Positions 8,783 to 18,805 of a stretch of 57,594 nt of DNA are shown here, piece after piece. A program made the position numbers and the translations under genes. Source of the DNA: Caldilineaceae bacterium (lineage in GTDB: Bacteria; Chloroflexota; Anaerolineae; Caldilineales; Caldilineaceae); NCBI GenBank assembly GCA_011523365.1, contig WTGY01000122.1, positions 1 through 57,594 on the forward strand, written 5' to 3'. The notes under the pieces are model-generated. The model saw only the letters and a list, made by a program, of their open reading frames with translations. It was not told the origin of the DNA and searched no databases. Every line of letters starts with the position of its first letter. Within the stretch, counting starts at the first letter, position 1.

Positions 8783-9843
8783 TCGAGCTCCTCCCTGCCG
8801 CCATAGAGGAAGCAACTCACTTCGTGCCCATTGGCGACTTCAACGAGCGGAGGGTCTCGGGTCTCGCACACGCCAGCTATGAAATCAGGGCACCGTGTAT
8901 GGAATTTGCAGCCGGAAGGCATAGCATAGGGGTTGGGTACGACTCCCTCGATCGGCTCGATTTCCACTCTGCCCGGTTCCATTTTGGGGATCGAGGCCAG
9001 CAAGCCTCGCGTATAAGGATGCTGCGGCCGGTGAAAGACATCCTCTACCGTTCCGTGCTCGACCTCTTTGCCCAAGTACATGATCATGACACGGTCAGTC
9101 AGTTCAGCGATTACGCCCAGATCGTGCGTGATCATAATGATCGCCATGCCCAGATCGGCCTGGATGTCCCGAAGCAGTTCAAGCATCTGCGCCTGAATGG
9201 TTACGTCCACCGCAGTAGTCGGCTCATCCGCGATTAGCAGTTTGGGCCTGCAAGAGAGCGAAAGCGCAACCATCGCCCTCTGTCGCATTCCTCCACTCAG
9301 ATTAAACGTGTACTCGTCTATGTTCCGCGCCGGATTTGGCATACCGACGCGCCGCAGCATTTCAACGGCCTGGTCGTGTGCCTCTTCCTTGCTTACTTCC
9401 TGGTGAATGCGAATTGTCTCAATGATCTGGTCGCCGATCGTATGCACCGGGCTAAATGCAGACATCGGCTCCTGGAAAATCATGGCAATCTCTTTGCCCC
9501 GAATGTCCCTCAGCAAACGGCCATCGGCATCCTCAGTTGCCAGATCAACAATCTGGTCGTCGTTTTGGAAGAGAATTTCCCCTCCCACAATCTTTCCATT
9601 CTTGGGAAGGATCCGCAGGATGGACTGGCTTGTCACGCTCTTGCCACAACCGCTCTCACCGGCGATACCAAGAATCTCGCCCGGCTTGATATCGAAACTG
9701 ACGCCGTCGACCGCCTTGACCACCCCTTCGCGCGAGAAGAAATGGGTTTGTAAGTCGCGCACCGACAGCAGCGCCTCGTTCATTCCCTGGGTTGATGGAG
9801 CCAGCTCATCAATTGCGGTTCCGCCAGCTTGAATCTCGGTCAT
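8779..9843 (-). CDS. ABC transporter ATP-binding protein, OppD/DppD type
   Basis: ATPase subunit of 354 residues. Walker A GESGCGKS is at residues 62-69, followed by the Q-loop IFQEPMSAFSP, signature LSGGMRQR, Walker B LLIADEPTTAVD, and H-loop ITHDLGVIAE. The C-terminal oligopeptide-type domain includes GCKFHTRCPDFIAGVC. The N-terminus has an extra roughly 20 residues before the first beta strand. Start and stop both overlap neighbours by four bases (ATGA at 9840-9843 and 8779-8782), tying the genes into one translationally coupled unit. It couples ATP hydrolysis to import by the two DppB/DppC-type permeases. Confidence 0.95.
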   Translation of the reverse strand: MTEIQAGGTAIDELAPSTQGMNEALLSVRDLQTHFFSREGVVKAVDGVSFDIKPGEILGIAGESGCGKSVTSQSILRILPKNGKIVGGEILFQNDDQIVDLATEDADGRLLRDIRGKEIAMIFQEPMSAFSPVHTIGDQIIETIRIHQEVSKEEAHDQAVEMLRRVGMPNPARNIDEYTFNLSGGMRQRAMVALSLSCRPKLLIADEPTTAVDVTIQAQMLELLRDIQADLGMAIIMITHDLGVIAELTDRVMIMYLGKEVEHGTVEDVFHRPQHPYTRGLLASIPKMEPGRVEIEPIEGVVPNPYAMPSGCKFHTRCPDFIAGVCETRDPPLVEVANGHEVSCFLYGGREELE

Positions 9844-10826
9844 ACGGCTCCCCGGATACGCGGATCGACGATAGCCAGCAGAATGTCCGAGAGTAGAGTG
9901 CCAACGAGCGTAAGAATTCCCAGGATCATGATTATACTCGTCGCCAGGAACATATCCTGCTGCATGAGCGAGTCCAAAAGCACAGGCGCAATCGTTGGCA
10001 GCCCCAATACCAGAGAAACCAGGACCTCACCCTCGACCAGCACCGGCAGCAGCCAGCCAACTGTGCTGATCACGGGATTGATCGCAATTCGCAAGGGATA
10101 CTTGTAGAGCAGTTTCGTCGGCTTGACTCCCCGTGCGCGTGCGACCGTGACGTATTGCTTGGGCAGCTCATCCAGCAAGTTGGCACGCATCGTCCTGATC
10201 AGTTCTGCCGTGCCCGCGGTACCTACTATCAAAGCCGGCAGCCAGATGTGGCCAACCAGGTCCAGGAACTTAGCAATGCCGAATGGGGCATTTTGCATCT
10301 CTGGCGAGTAAAGTCCAATCGCTACGTTGCCGGTCCACTTGAACAGGAGCCAGAGCCCTACCAGGGCCAGCAGGAAATTGGGCGTGGCCACACCGAGAAA
10401 GCCAACAACCGTAAACGAATAGTCCGCCAGCGAATACTGCTTGGTAGCCGAAAGAATGCCAATGGGGATGCCGATCGCGAAGACCAGAATCAAAGAGAGC
10501 AGCGAGATCGTAAAGCTGGACGGCAGCCTCTGGGCAATGATATCCACAACCGGTTCTCGGTATATCATCGAGTAGCCCAGATCGCCCTCAATAAAGCTGG
10601 AGACCCACTTGAAATACTGTACATAGATCGGTTCACCAAGACCATAGCGCGCCCTGAGTGAATCGATCAGTTCCGGCTCAATTATGTCACCCTGTGCTTC
10701 CAACCCGGCAATGTAGGAACTGACAAAGTCGCCGGGCGGCGCCTGGATAATGATGAATCCAATGATACTGATCAGGATCGTCACCGGAATCATGACGATC
10801 AGCCTTCTCACAATGTATATCAGCAT
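9840..10826 (-). CDS. ABC transporter permease, DppB/OppB type
   Basis: Permease of 328 residues with the normal DppB pattern: an opening hydrophobic helix (MLIYIVRRLIVMIPVTILI), an external segment containing APPGDF, and about five further membrane helices. The cytoplasmic coupling region VARARGVKPTKLLYKYPLR lies near residue 230. It sits 70 bases downstream of the binding-protein gene, with a strong stem-loop in the gap, and overlaps the OppD-type gene by four bases. It forms the channel together with the DppC-type protein encoded at 6546-7697. Confidence 0.93.
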   Translation of the reverse strand: MLIYIVRRLIVMIPVTILISIIGFIIIQAPPGDFVSSYIAGLEAQGDIIEPELIDSLRARYGLGEPIYVQYFKWVSSFIEGDLGYSMIYREPVVDIIAQRLPSSFTISLLSLILVFAIGIPIGILSATKQYSLADYSFTVVGFLGVATPNFLLALVGLWLLFKWTGNVAIGLYSPEMQNAPFGIAKFLDLVGHIWLPALIVGTAGTAELIRTMRANLLDELPKQYVTVARARGVKPTKLLYKYPLRIAINPVISTVGWLLPVLVEGEVLVSLVLGLPTIAPVLLDSLMQQDMFLATSIIMILGILTLVGTLLSDILLAIVDPRIRGAV

Positions 10827-10844
10827 CTGTTTTGACTCAGAGTC

Positions 10845-10868
10845 GGGAGGCCACCCAGGTGGCCTCCC
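10845..10868 (-). promoter_or_regulatory. Intercistronic stem-loop after the binding-protein gene
   Basis: A perfect 11 bp stem (10845-10855 with 10858-10868) closes on a two-base gap, so the real loop is about four bases. On the transcribed minus strand no T-run follows it, so it is not a typical terminator for this operon. Placed between a binding-protein gene and its permease gene, it probably protects the 3' end of the binding-protein mRNA or partly attenuates readthrough. On the plus strand it is followed by TTGTTTT, but no plus-strand gene ends here. Confidence 0.75.
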
Positions 10869-10896
10869 TTGTTTTCAGAAGAACGGCTGAAGCAGT

Positions 10897-12957
10897 TTAC
10901 TCAGACCGGTAGGCCCATGTTTCGGGAGCGGCGTAGTACCACTCGGGTGCCACCGGATTGGGGATGTTGTACATGCGATTGGAGAACACCGCGTACCAGA
11001 CCGCTTCAAGGTCGCCAGGCTGCTTGATCGAGCCAATGACCCACAAGTTGTCCTGGTGAATCTTGTACATCTCGGACTCGAGTTCGAAGCGCTTCTGTGC
11101 ATCCGGCTCGGCGATGAACTCCTCGAAGATCTCGTACAGCCGCTTGACGTCGTCGGGCGGTTCCTCGCCCTCGGCGCCGCCCGACATGACATACTGCGCC
11201 CACGGCGGGTTCACCAGCCAGCTACTGCTGATTGGCATGGGCTCGCCGCGCATGGCGCCGATAATCGGGGCCTGGCCCGCCCAGTTTACGGGGCGAACCT
11301 GGAGCTCGTAGTCTCCGGCCAGTCGTCGCTCCGTGTGCAGCCTACCGTCCAACGGAACAATCGTTGTCTTCAGGCCAATGTCTTCCCAACCCTGTGCGAT
11401 CAGCTCGGCAATGGGTACCTGCTGTACCCAGCCGGTATGAACCTGGGCCGAAAGCTCAAAGGGTCGCCCATCGGGCAGAAGGCGCTGGCTCTGGTCTTCA
11501 TTCCAGGTAAGACCCAGGCTGTCCAGGATCTCATTGGCGCGATCCGGGTCGTGCTCGGTGTGCAGCTTGAAGCCGGGGTCGGCGCCGTTGTAGACCGACG
11601 CGTCCGGCGGCGCAACCTGTGAAGGCTTGTAAAGCCCATTGAAGACGACCTCATTGATTCTGTCGCGGTCGTAACCGATTGACAGCGCAACGCGGAACTC
11701 CTTGTTGCGGAACAGCTCTCGCAATACGTCGTCGTCAATCGACATGTTGAACGTTACCACGCCCAGCACGTCCGACCAGCCGAACTGAGGCAGCACCCTG
11801 TAGCCGCCGCTCTCTTCGTTCTGCTTGAGGACCGGATAGTTGGTCAGGTATCCCAGTGTATACGGGTTCATGTAGTCGGTCTGGCCGGCGATTACGTCCA
11901 GAAGAATCGCTTCGCGGTCACCGAGGTTGGGCCTGTTGATGTGGTCTACATAGGGCAACTGGTTGCCGGCGGTGTCGACCTTCCAGTAGTAAGGATTCCG
12001 CTCCAGCTCCTGGACCGGAACACTGGCGCCACGCGTAACGGCCTTCCAGGCGAAGATCGTAGGTTCGTCAGGGTTGCCGTACCAGTCGTGCTCGGCCTGG
12101 AAGAGCTCTACCCAGTTCGAGAAACCTCTCTCTTCGGCCAACGCGTTGACATCGTCCGGGTCCGTATAGTCGGGATGGAACTGCTTCAGATAGTGCGCGG
12201 GCGCATACGGCATCGGGCGCCAGCGGTTGAGGCGTTCGAGCAGCACACCGTAGGGTGCCTTGAATGTCATGACGATAGTGTTTTCGTCAACCTTGGTGAC
12301 CGTGCCCATCTCGCCGCCAACCTTCATATTGTTGACGCCGTTGGGGTTCAGATCCTCGTTCGCCGCAATCGCCTCGTACCAGAATACAAAGTCGTCGGCG
12401 CCAAACGGATGGCCGTCAGACCACTTGATGCCGGGGCGGATCGTGAACGTCGTCGACAGGCCGTCAGCGCTCGTTTCAGCGTTCATGAACACGTTGGGCA
12501 GGACGCCCTGCATGTTCGAGCCGTACACGTGCGGAAACTCACGCAGCAGGTCTTCCAGGAAGTCGAAGTTGCCTTCGTGCGTATTCCGCATGGTGCCGCC
12601 GTACTCGCCGATCTGGTCGGCCGGCTGCATCACCAGCGGCTCATCCGGCAACCGTTCTTCGACCGGAGGCAGCGTGCCGTCGGCCACTGCGGCATCCAGT
12701 ATTGGCGACTGCTGGAATGTAGAGATTTCGTTACCCGTGGCCGCTTCATAGTCTGCGATGGTGTTGTACTGTACAACCTGACCGGTGAAGTCGCCCATCA
12801 TGTCATCATCGGCCATGGAGTCATCTTCCGCAGCAGCTTCCTCCTCCATAGCCGGTTCTTCGGCCATCTCGGCTTCCTGCGGTTGAGCACCGCCGCAACC
12901 TGCCAAAACCAGGCCAAGGATTAAGAATAGACTCGCGATCATTCTCGTCTGCTTCAC
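10897..12957 (-). CDS. ABC transporter substrate-binding lipoprotein, SBP_bac_5 family
   Basis: Extracytoplasmic solute-binding protein of 686 residues, the large peptide/nickel-type class. The N-terminus is a lipoprotein signal with lipobox LVLAGC (Cys21), followed by an acidic linker rich in Glu, Ala and Met. Later text such as TFTIRPGIKWSDGHPFGADDFVFW and FRVALSIGYDRDRIN is standard for family 5 proteins. Start is a GTG at 12957, seven bases after AGGAGGG. It heads the operon with the two permeases and two ATPases downstream. The ligand is unpredictable; family members bind peptides, oligosaccharides, metal chelates or opine-like compounds. Confidence 0.95.
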   Translation of the reverse strand: MKQTRMIASLFLILGLVLAGCGGAQPQEAEMAEEPAMEEEAAAEDDSMADDDMMGDFTGQVVQYNTIADYEAATGNEISTFQQSPILDAAVADGTLPPVEERLPDEPLVMQPADQIGEYGGTMRNTHEGNFDFLEDLLREFPHVYGSNMQGVLPNVFMNAETSADGLSTTFTIRPGIKWSDGHPFGADDFVFWYEAIAANEDLNPNGVNNMKVGGEMGTVTKVDENTIVMTFKAPYGVLLERLNRWRPMPYAPAHYLKQFHPDYTDPDDVNALAEERGFSNWVELFQAEHDWYGNPDEPTIFAWKAVTRGASVPVQELERNPYYWKVDTAGNQLPYVDHINRPNLGDREAILLDVIAGQTDYMNPYTLGYLTNYPVLKQNEESGGYRVLPQFGWSDVLGVVTFNMSIDDDVLRELFRNKEFRVALSIGYDRDRINEVVFNGLYKPSQVAPPDASVYNGADPGFKLHTEHDPDRANEILDSLGLTWNEDQSQRLLPDGRPFELSAQVHTGWVQQVPIAELIAQGWEDIGLKTTIVPLDGRLHTERRLAGDYELQVRPVNWAGQAPIIGAMRGEPMPISSSWLVNPPWAQYVMSGGAEGEEPPDDVKRLYEIFEEFIAEPDAQKRFELESEMYKIHQDNLWVIGSIKQPGDLEAVWYAVFSNRMYNIPNPVAPEWYYAAPETWAYRSE

Positions 12958-13384
12958 TGATTTCCCTCCTATTGGGTTGTGGAAAAGAACGGAAGTGGAT
13001 TCGGTGGATTGTCGAACCCGTGGTGTGAACCCCTCGCCTAAGAACGTCAGCCTAGACTTTCCATTTTGAGCTGGGCTGCCTCTTGGGCGAAGTGCGCCTA
13101 GTTTCCTTCAGGGGGTACGATTTGTCAAGTCAGTTTACCGATGGCAATGACCCTTATCGGCTGACTGCCTCCAACTGTTTCTCTCAGGGCGTTGGGCACT
13201 TCAGGTCGGCCCTGTTGTGCAGTGAGAAGCCCTGGTGAAAACGCCCTCACGGATCGAAGAGGCTGGTCGATTCATTGTCCCCGGAGACAAGAGAGTGAGC
13301 GGCGATCTAAGGGGTTGGGAGAACTCTCGAAATGTGATGGTGTTTCTTCTGCTCGTTGGTGGGAATTGGGGATTTTGCTGCAGG
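12958..13384. other. Intergenic region between the ABC operon and the tRNA gene
   Basis: About 430 bases without a convincing gene. It must hold the promoter of the minus-strand peptide-type ABC operon, and the AGGAGGG ribosome site lies at its left edge. No confident -35/-10 pair was seen on the minus strand. A short plus-strand reading (13192-13482) runs through the tRNA gene on the opposite strand and is not a gene. Confidence 0.5.
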
Positions 13385-13467
<83 letters not shown>

Positions 13468-13694
13468 GCGAGTCAATTCTAGGGAATCACCCGACCGGTG
13501 TCAACTAAACCGGCCTCAGGTATCACCTTCAGGCTGCCGTCCACTGGCGACCTTGTCCTGCTCCAAAGTCTGGCCTGCAAGCGTTAGTCGGAAAGACTCT
13601 GTCGCTGGCAATCAGCCGCTTGATCCTGATTCGTTAGACCGGAAGAGGAGACCAGTTTCTGAGCCAGAAGTCAACTTCCTTACTTGATACAGAA

Positions 13695-14912
13695 CTACCT
13701 GTTCATGTAGCGCTGGACGTTTTGCAAGTGCTCAGAGAAAGTCTTAGCAAATATGTGTCCGCCGCTGCCATCCCCAATGGCCACATAGTATAAGAAATCG
13801 TGCTGCTCAGGGTACAGCACGGCGCGAAATGAGTCTTCGCCAGGACTTGCTATGGGGCCGGGCGGCAGATCCCTGTGCAAATAGGTATTGTACGGGCTCA
13901 GGACTCCCTGGTACTCTTCCAGGAAAACGGGTGTCTTCCACCACTGTCCTGAGTCCGGCTGATAGCCCATTGCGTACTGTACAGTAGCGTCTATCTCAAG
14001 CAACATTCTGTTTTCCAGCCGATTGTGTAAGACGCCAGCGATAGTCGGCCGCTCGTCTGCCACCACTGCCTCTCTTTCGACCAGACTGGCCATAATCAAT
14101 GCCCTATACAACTCAGGTGGATTCGCACCATCGGATACTGCCTTCCGGTAAATCGGCATGATTCGGGCCGCAAACGCGTCCAATTGTCGTGCGATCAACT
14201 CGTCGGCTGTCGGCTCCGCGGCCGGCAACTGGTAGGTTGCAGGGAACAGGAATCCCTCCAGACTCGCACCTTGAGGACGTGCGTCCAGAAACGGCCAGCG
14301 GTCAATCTTGACGTCGCAGCAGGAGGGCGGATCCACCTTAGGAGCGGTTGCCGAATTGGAAGGAGCTATCTCGCCCAGTGCGTCGAGGTCCGGCATCTGC
14401 GCAGTGCGCCGGTAATCCTCACCCGGGACAATCCCATCAAGCGCCAGCGCGTCAGCCACCTGCTCCAGGCGCCAACCTTCACGAATTGTAACCGAGACGC
14501 CTGTCGCATGCTCGGCCAGCAGAGCTTCCGCGATCTCAATTGGCGTCATAGTGGACCGCAGCAGGAAGGTCCCCGCCTTTAGCTCGTGTGCCCGGCCTAT
14601 CGACCTTACGTAAGCCTCGAATAGCTCCGCGTCATGGATCAGGCCGGCCGACGCCAGCTTCTCGGAAATGTCACGTGCGGGGGTACCCGCACCGATTTCG
14701 AAGGTGATGACCCTGTCATCCTCGGAGGTTGGAACATAAAGAGAAGGTCGATTCGCATCCAGATGATCGGAGAGCATAGCCTCTCGAGTGCATCCGACGA
14801 GTACCACAAGCATGATGATGAGGAGGAGGCCCCCGCGCGCAAGGCCGGCTCCCCCGGCCACAATGTCAACGATAGTGGTTACCCCTGCCTGATGGATCCT
14901 CTGATTCCCCAT
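13695..14912 (-). CDS. mltG: Endolytic murein transglycosylase MltG (YceG-like)
   Basis: Membrane-anchored lytic transglycosylase that cuts nascent peptidoglycan and ends glycan strands. From the ATG at 14912 (AAAGGA just upstream) it has about 405 residues. An N-terminal hydrophobic anchor (LLLIIMLVVLVGC) is followed by a LysM-like region (FEIGAGTPARDISEKLASAGLI) and then the YceG catalytic domain. The hallmark LEGFLFPATYQ, the catalytic Glu in MASLVEREA, and SPYNTYLHRDLPPGPIASPG are all present. A roughly 35-residue Cys-containing insertion sits before LEGFLFP. The frame extends to 14999, but those extra residues precede the promoter-like elements and the ribosome site. Confidence 0.93.
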   Translation of the reverse strand: MGNQRIHQAGVTTIVDIVAGGAGLARGGLLLIIMLVVLVGCTREAMLSDHLDANRPSLYVPTSEDDRVITFEIGAGTPARDISEKLASAGLIHDAELFEAYVRSIGRAHELKAGTFLLRSTMTPIEIAEALLAEHATGVSVTIREGWRLEQVADALALDGIVPGEDYRRTAQMPDLDALGEIAPSNSATAPKVDPPSCCDVKIDRWPFLDARPQGASLEGFLFPATYQLPAAEPTADELIARQLDAFAARIMPIYRKAVSDGANPPELYRALIMASLVEREAVVADERPTIAGVLHNRLENRMLLEIDATVQYAMGYQPDSGQWWKTPVFLEEYQGVLSPYNTYLHRDLPPGPIASPGEDSFRAVLYPEQHDFLYYVAIGDGSGGHIFAKTFSEHLQNVQRYMNR

Positions 14913-14951
14913 TCCTTTGGTTCCTTTCCCAGTGTGACTCCTTGGATTCTG

Positions 14952-14987
14952 AGTATAGCACTTGAAAAGATGAAGTATGAACTTCAT
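14952..14987 (-). promoter_or_regulatory. Candidate mltG promoter with overlapping inverted repeat
   Basis: On the minus strand, TTCATA (14981-14976) and TATACT (14957-14952) are spaced by 18 bases and lie about 40 bases before the mltG ATG. A 7 bp inverted repeat, ATGAAGT at 14970-14976 and ACTTCAT at 14981-14987 with a four-base centre, covers the -35 element and would suit a repressor site. This is pattern matching only. Confidence 0.35.
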
Positions 14988-15100
14988 GAAAAAGTGCATC
15001 GTGCCTTCTCTTCCTCGACTACGTCCTCAGGGTAGTCTTGCAGAGTCTTCCACTTTCTCGGATGGCTGTTCCATGCAGTCGATTCTTCATTGCCATCTCT

Positions 15101-15561
15101 GGTGCATCCCAGATTTGGGGTGGGAACAGTCTGGCGGGGAATCGGTGCCAGCGGTGGTTGGGGTTGTATGCCGTCTTTGGGCGAGACGCAGTGCAGGCGC
15201 CTGGCTTGGCCGTAGGGTGGAAGAATTCAGTTTGGGGAGGGTGCCACGGCAGGGACAAGGCCGGCGCCTGCAGGGAAACAGTAGGGTCGGCGGAACGTGG
15301 TCTGGCGAATCCCGGTCGAACAGGCGCCTATCGCCAATGTCGACACCCGGTCGATGAGGCATTAGGGGGGGCGTTGCGGGGGCGGAGCCCCCGCACAAGG
15401 GAGGGCCGACCAGGCCCGACCGCCCAGAACTGCAGTAGTTAGTTGTCAGTAGTTAGTGGTCAGAGACGGCGCTCTGTCTGGCGGAAACTGGAATGGGAAG
15501 TGACCGTGGCTTGGTTGCCTGCGGAGTTATGCGACCGTTCACCCCCATTTTGGGATGCACC
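15101..15561. repeat. Dispersed MITE-like repeat, full copy B
   Basis: A 461-base non-coding element whose sequence aligns along its length with 44305-44761 and, for its left 285 bases or so, with 57311-57594. The ends are inverted: GGTGCATCCC at 15101-15110 and GGGATGCACC at 15552-15561, with weaker similarity continuing inward (GGGGTGGGAACAG against GGGGGTGAACGG). Inside is the GC-rich core at 15371-15424, with an 8 bp stem (15376-15383 with 15387-15394) and a second stem (15403-15407 with 15413-15417). No transposase and no obvious target duplication were seen. Short readings through it do not stay in one frame between copies. Confidence 0.85.
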
Positions 15562-15633
15562 CGCCCTGTCGTGTCCTTTCGCGCTGTGTTGCAGGAGTCT
15601 GATATAATTGCGCTTTCAGGAAAGGCGGGCGAC

Positions 15634-16608
15634 GTGCGCGTTTTGATCACCGGAATCTCCGGCTTTGTCGGCTCAGTGCTTGCAGGCTACCTCCTGTCCG
15701 ACAGTTCCTCGCAGTTATTGGAACTTCACGGCACCATACATCGCGCCGACGACCGGATTCAGAACCTGCGCGACCGAATGCACTTGCATAGAGGGGATCT
15801 TCGCAACCCGTCCTGGATCGACCGGGTCGTCGAGTCGGTCGAGCCGGATTTCGTCTTTCACCTGGCCGCGTGGAGCGATGTTCGGGCCAGCTGGGACCAG
15901 CCGTGGGCGGCATACGAGTTGAACATCAGTTGTCAGCTGAACTTGCTCGAAGCCTTAAGGCGCCATACGCCCAAGGCACGAGTACTCGTGGTTGCGTCAT
16001 CGGAGGTCTACGGTCTCATCGAGCCTGACGACCTTCCCATCGATGAAGAGACTCCCCTGCGCCCCAACTCCCCTTATGGCATAAGCAAGGTCGCACAGGA
16101 CCTGATGGCGCAGCAGTATTGGTACAACTACGGGTTGCCGACCGTGCGCGTTCGCAGCTTCAATCATATCGGGCCGGGGCAGTCCGACAGTTTCGTGGCG
16201 AGCGCCTTCGCTCGGCAGATAGCAGAGATTGAAAAAGGCCTGCAGCGGCCTGTGCTCAAAGTAGGCAATCTGGAGGCAGAACGGGATTACACCGACGTCA
16301 GAGATATGGTTCGGGCCTACTGGCTTGCGCTGCAGTATGGAGAACCAGGCTCCGTCTATAACATCGGCAGTGGATCATCCATGCCGGTCCAGGATCTGTT
16401 GAACGTCCTACTCGAACTCAGTTCCTTTGAAATCACTGTGGAACAGGATCCACAGCGAATGCGCCCTAGCGAAGTTTCTCGAGTCGTCTGCAATCCGAAC
16501 AGGTTCTTCGGGAAGACAGGCTGGGTTCCCACCATTTCCCTGCGTGAGAGCCTGGCCCATGTTCTTCAGTTCTGGCGGGAAAACACTCAGGCCTCGTCTG
16601 GAGTCTGA
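15634..16608 (+). CDS. NAD(P)-dependent sugar epimerase/reductase, GDP-6-deoxy-mannose reductase (RMD)-like
   Basis: Extended short-chain dehydrogenase of 324 residues. The Rossmann glycine motif GISGFVG is at the N-terminus, and the catalytic Ser region is VVASSEVYG with Tyr/Lys in SPYGISK. The start is a GTG at 15634 preceded by AGGAAAGG; the frame runs further upstream into the repeat, which is not coding. A TATAAT at 15603-15608 may be its -10. The next gene is gmd, so together they would turn GDP-mannose into a GDP-6-deoxyhexose. RMD (giving GDP-D-rhamnose) fits the sequence best, but another 4-reductase or epimerase role is possible. Confidence 0.8.
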   Translation: MRVLITGISGFVGSVLAGYLLSDSSSQLLELHGTIHRADDRIQNLRDRMHLHRGDLRNPSWIDRVVESVEPDFVFHLAAWSDVRASWDQPWAAYELNISCQLNLLEALRRHTPKARVLVVASSEVYGLIEPDDLPIDEETPLRPNSPYGISKVAQDLMAQQYWYNYGLPTVRVRSFNHIGPGQSDSFVASAFARQIAEIEKGLQRPVLKVGNLEAERDYTDVRDMVRAYWLALQYGEPGSVYNIGSGSSMPVQDLLNVLLELSSFEITVEQDPQRMRPSEVSRVVCNPNRFFGKTGWVPTISLRESLAHVLQFWRENTQASSGV

Positions 16609-16670
16609 AAGAAGGGCGGGGAACCATAATGCCTTTCGGGGACCGACAGGCGCTCGGGCTTGAAGGCTGA

Positions 16671-17750
<1,080 letters not shown>

Positions 17751-18100
17751 ATGTCCGTCTTGTCGCCTATAGCTGGCGCCAGTTAACGATGTGACTGACT
17801 GCCGCGACGAGAGGTTTTTCAACCTGAAAGCTGTAGACAGCGCGCGCTCTTCTATCAGCACAGTTTCTCGATCAATCTCTGCAGATGCCGACCCCGGTAG
17901 TACCTGACTCAGTGAATTCGAGGATCGGAGACGGCTTGAGGTCTGCCGGTCCACTCTGAAGTACAGTTTCTCGACAGTGACTGTAGGATTTTGGCGTTTT
18001 CGTGCCTGATAATGTTAAATAGCGCTGTTGCCATTCATATGAATCGCAACAGACTGAAATCAAACTCCTCGGGATCCTCTCAGAATCTAGTCAGTCTGCC
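17751..18100. other. Intergenic region after gmd
   Basis: About 350 bases without a supported gene. Near the right end, TTGGCG and TTAAAT separated by 18 bases could be a weak promoter for the following gene. Nothing else stands out beyond a small TGGCGCCA palindrome without a T-run. Confidence 0.4.
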
Positions 18101-18709
18101 ATGGCAGAGAAACTGCGCATTTTCGTCAGTGCAACCAAAGACCTGGAACAGGAAAGGGCACTTGTCGGGCGCACCCTGGCGGAGTTGCCTGTTCAGGTGG
18201 GCGCAGAGATCCGTCGCACACCGGCCGCAGGCGTTGACTACGATACCCTCTTCGAACTGATTAGTAACGTCGACAGAATCTACTTTCTCCTTGGCAGAGA
18301 CATCACCGCGCCATTCGGCGCAGAGTGGCAACTGGCCATTCGCCTCGAAAGGACCATCATTCCCTTCAAACTGCAGGGAATGCGCACTCAGGCCGGACGC
18401 GAGTTTCTTCGCATCGCCCATGCGCCCTGGAAGTCCTTTAACAGCAGCCGCGATTTGGGACAACAGATCGGGCTGGACCTCATCGACACACTGCTTCATC
18501 CAGAGAATCGCTACGGCCTGCAGCTCGTGGAAGTTGAGGGGTTGCGCCAGAGCAGAATGAAGCTGCGGCAAGGCCTGGAAAGCCTTACTTCTTCACCGCA
18601 GCTGAGTGAATCTGGGATAGGTGTGCCGGGAGGGGCGGAGGGAGGAGGCATAATCCTCGATCCCGCCGAAGCCCAGTCCCTCATCGCAGAAGATCTCGAT
18701 GAGAGCTGA
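18101..18709 (+). CDS. DUF4062-type protein
   Basis: A 202-residue protein beginning KLRIFVSATKDLEQERALVGRTLAEL, which matches the DUF4062 opening (RVFVSST-x-x-DL-x-x-ER). DUF4062 often forms the N-terminal effector-like part of large STAND NTPases and resembles TIR/nucleoside-processing folds, but here it stands alone. The middle keeps the family pattern with DRIYFLLGRDITAPFGAEWQLAIR. The C-terminal third is Gly-rich and then acidic. No good ribosome site precedes the ATG. The following Nudix gene is in the same frame with only this one stop codon between. The biological role is unknown; a stress or defence function is possible. Confidence 0.7.
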   Translation: MAEKLRIFVSATKDLEQERALVGRTLAELPVQVGAEIRRTPAAGVDYDTLFELISNVDRIYFLLGRDITAPFGAEWQLAIRLERTIIPFKLQGMRTQAGREFLRIAHAPWKSFNSSRDLGQQIGLDLIDTLLHPENRYGLQLVEVEGLRQSRMKLRQGLESLTSSPQLSESGIGVPGGAEGGGIILDPAEAQSLIAEDLDES

Positions 18710-18805
18710 TCCTGCAAGAGGCAGGCGGCCTTTCTCGAAGACTTTGAAACTTGCTTACACGGCACGTACCTGGAATATCTCTCTTTCTACTGTTTTGATG
18801 CCGCC

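Noticed and set aside
10845..10868. Stem-loop at 10845-10868 as a plus-strand terminator (it is followed by TTGTTTT)
   Set aside because: No plus-strand gene ends nearby; both flanking genes are on the minus strand, where no T-run follows.
11941..12924. Long plus-strand open frame opposite the binding-protein gene
   Set aside because: It is an antisense reading of a clear SBP_bac_5 gene with no start signal or domain.
15038..15442. Open frames inside repeat copies B and C (15038-15442, 44300-44701, 57331-57519)
   Set aside because: The translations are Arg/Gly-rich, shift frame between copies because of small insertions and deletions, and have no ribosome site or domain; the element is better explained as non-coding.
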